NCBI GenBank assembly: GCA_009786185.1
Contig: WQTS01000124.1
Location: 1 to 39,279, forward strand
Direction of reading: 5' to 3'
From: Bacteroidota bacterium
GTDB taxonomy: Bacteria; Bacteroidota; Bacteroidia; Bacteroidales; WCHB1-69
DNA length: 39,279 nt
The translations under genes and the position numbers were made by a program. Below, one piece after another: positions 38,108 to 39,279 of this stretch. The notes under the pieces are model-generated. The model searched no databases. It saw nothing but the letters and a program-made list of their open reading frames with translations, and was not told the DNA's origin. Numbering within the stretch: the first letter of the stretch is position 1; every line of letters begins with the position of its first letter.

Positions 38108-38138
38108 TTGACAAACGGCGTTTCAATGTGTATATTTG
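38108..38138 (+). promoter_or_regulatory. Bacteroidota-type promoter of the helicase gene
   Basis: TTGAC (38108-38112), 18 bases, TATATTTG (38131-38138), then the ATG at 38160 with a leader of about 15 bases. The promoter at 2813-2843 has the same TCTTGACAAA start and TATATTTGC end. Confidence 0.72.
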
Positions 38139-38159
38139 CCGCTTCAAATCAAATATCTC

Positions 38160-39279
38160 ATGGAAACCAATCCGCAACTCAAACTTGCTAACAATTTATT
38201 AAAGTATACCGACTCGCACTTGTTTCTAACAGGAAAGGCGGGTACAGGGAAAACCACCTTTTTGCATCATATCAGAGAAAATTCTCCTAAAAGGATGATT
38301 GTGGTGGCGCCAACGGGCGTTGCTGCCATCAATGCAAAAGGAGTAACTATTCACTCTTTCTTTCAGTTAAGTTTTGCTCCGTTTGTTCCGGGAGTAAAGC
38401 CGGCAAATGAATTTTTCCGTTTTAGTAAAGAGAAAATCAATATTTTGCGTAGCTTCGATCTGTTAGTGATAGATGAAATAAGTATGGTAAGGGCAGATTT
38501 GTTGGATGCCATAGATTATGTTTTACGTCATTTCCGACGGAATGAACTTCCTTTCGGAGGCATTCAGCTGCTGATGATTGGCGATTTGCAACAATTGGCG
38601 CCCGTTGTAAAAGAGGAGGAATGGATTTTATTGAAAGAACATTACGAAACACCGTTTTTCTTTGATAGCCAGGCATTAAAAAAAACATCTTATCTATGCG
38701 TGGAATTGAAGAGCGTATTTCGTCAAACGGAGGAGGTTTTTATAAACATGTTAAATAGTATTCGCGAAAATAAAATTGACCATCTTTTATTGCAAGAATT
38801 GAATAAAAGGTATCAACCGGGGTTTGACCCGGGAAATGATGACGGTTATATTATTTTAACAACGCACAATCACCAGGCACAGCGAATTAATACGGAAAAA
38901 TTAGAAAAAATAAAGGATACGAATTATATTTATGAGGCAAAAATAACAGGCAATTTTCCCGAATATTCTTTTCCTACCGATGAAAAGTTAGAATTGAAAA
39001 AAGGCGCTCAAGTAATGTTTGTCAAAAATGATCTTTCTCCCGAAAAGCGTTATTACAATGGAAAAATTGCTGTGATCACACACATTGCAAACAACCGGAT
39101 TGAAGCGCAGGGCAAAGAGGATACGCATCCGATTGTAGTGGAAAAAGCTGTGTGGAGCAACATGAAATACACTATTGACCCCGACACAAAGGAACTATTG
39201 GAAGATGAAGAGGGCACTTTTGAGCAATATCCGCTCAAAACGGCTTGGGCGATCACAGTGCATAAAAGCCAGGGATTAA
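38160..39279 (+). CDS. PIF1-like superfamily 1 DNA helicase, N-terminal part
   Basis: The frame runs off the right edge; 373 residues are visible. It is an ATP-dependent helicase of the PIF1/RecD-like group. Seen: Walker A GKAGTGKT (25-32), PTGVAAINAKGVTIHSFF (motif Ia region, about 51-68), Walker B VIDEISMV (103-110), GDLQQLAPV (motif III, 141-149), the arginine of SVFRQTEE (motif IV area), and near the edge AWAITVHKSQGL (motif VI region, as in UvrD/RecD proteins). Bacteroidota carry such proteins with a variable C-terminal domain that is outside the window. The start is chosen because it follows the strong promoter at 38108 and begins the first conserved block (LANNLLKYTDSHLFLTGKAG). Role in replication or repair is inferred. 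Confidence 0.9.
   Translation, partial: METNPQLKLANNLLKYTDSHLFLTGKAGTGKTTFLHHIRENSPKRMIVVAPTGVAAINAKGVTIHSFFQLSFAPFVPGVKPANEFFRFSKEKINILRSFDLLVIDEISMVRADLLDAIDYVLRHFRRNELPFGGIQLLMIGDLQQLAPVVKEEEWILLKEHYETPFFFDSQALKKTSYLCVELKSVFRQTEEVFINMLNSIRENKIDHLLLQELNKRYQPGFDPGNDDGYIILTTHNHQAQRINTEKLEKIKDTNYIYEAKITGNFPEYSFPTDEKLELKKGAQVMFVKNDLSPEKRYYNGKIAVITHIANNRIEAQGKEDTHPIVVEKAVWSNMKYTIDPDTKELLEDEEGTFEQYPLKTAWAITVHKSQGL

Overview
The window looks like chromosomal DNA from an anaerobic member of the Bacteroidota, probably Bacteroidales. Four secreted proteins end in type IX secretion (T9SS) type A sorting domains. Promoters follow the Bacteroidota pattern (TTG-type -33 box, 18 bases, TAnnTTTG -7 box). 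A DUF4293 gene, urocanase of the long roughly 670-residue form and IS200-like REP-type elements fit the same phylum. HydF ([FeFe]-hydrogenase maturation) and a fused ADP-forming acyl-CoA synthetase point to fermentative metabolism. No rRNA, tRNA, CRISPR array or prophage was seen.

Layout: (1) 1-2683, the 3' end of bamA and three skp/ompH-like periplasmic chaperone genes, closed by a strong terminator. (2) 2812-3631, a strong promoter and an IS200-like, RAYT-type transposase bracketed by about 100-bp inverted flanks that each contain three hairpins. (3) 3724-5325, a secreted endonuclease/exonuclease/phosphatase-fold protein and a four-helix-bundle (23S rRNA intervening-sequence type) gene bounded by inverted heptanucleotide arrays. 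(4) 5455-17388, one 3,977-residue modular surface protein related to the adhesin regions of Porphyromonas HagA/gingipains. (5) 17507-20171, lpxB-murC, overlapping by 14 bases; murC carries two in-frame insertions of a double-hairpin element. (6) 20143-25195, minus strand: SUMF1/Ig-like lipoprotein, leucine-rich-repeat T9SS protein and hutU. (7) 25318-26832, secreted M28 peptidase. (8) 26905-34181, minus strand: glycogen branching enzyme, two paralogous Asp-box T9SS proteins and hydF. (9) 34299-39279, ADP-forming acyl-CoA synthetase, a coupled glycosyltransferase, a DUF4293 membrane protein and the start of a PIF1-like helicase.

The genes combine envelope biogenesis (BamA, Skp, LpxB, MurC, glycosyltransferase), a set of large secreted proteins (adhesin, LRR, Asp-box pair, peptidase, nuclease) and anaerobic energy or storage metabolism (HydF, acyl-CoA synthetase, GlgB, HutU).

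The most unusual theme is short dispersed repeats that sit inside coding sequence and stay open in frame. They form two inserts in the essential enzyme MurC, the hydrophobic core of two signal peptides, the last residues and stop codon of GlgB, and part of the sorting domain of the LRR protein. The two murC palindrome copies lie in opposite orientation and differ by a compensatory base-pair change in one stem. That is direct evidence that the hairpin is maintained, and it resembles the Rickettsia palindromic elements that insert into genes.
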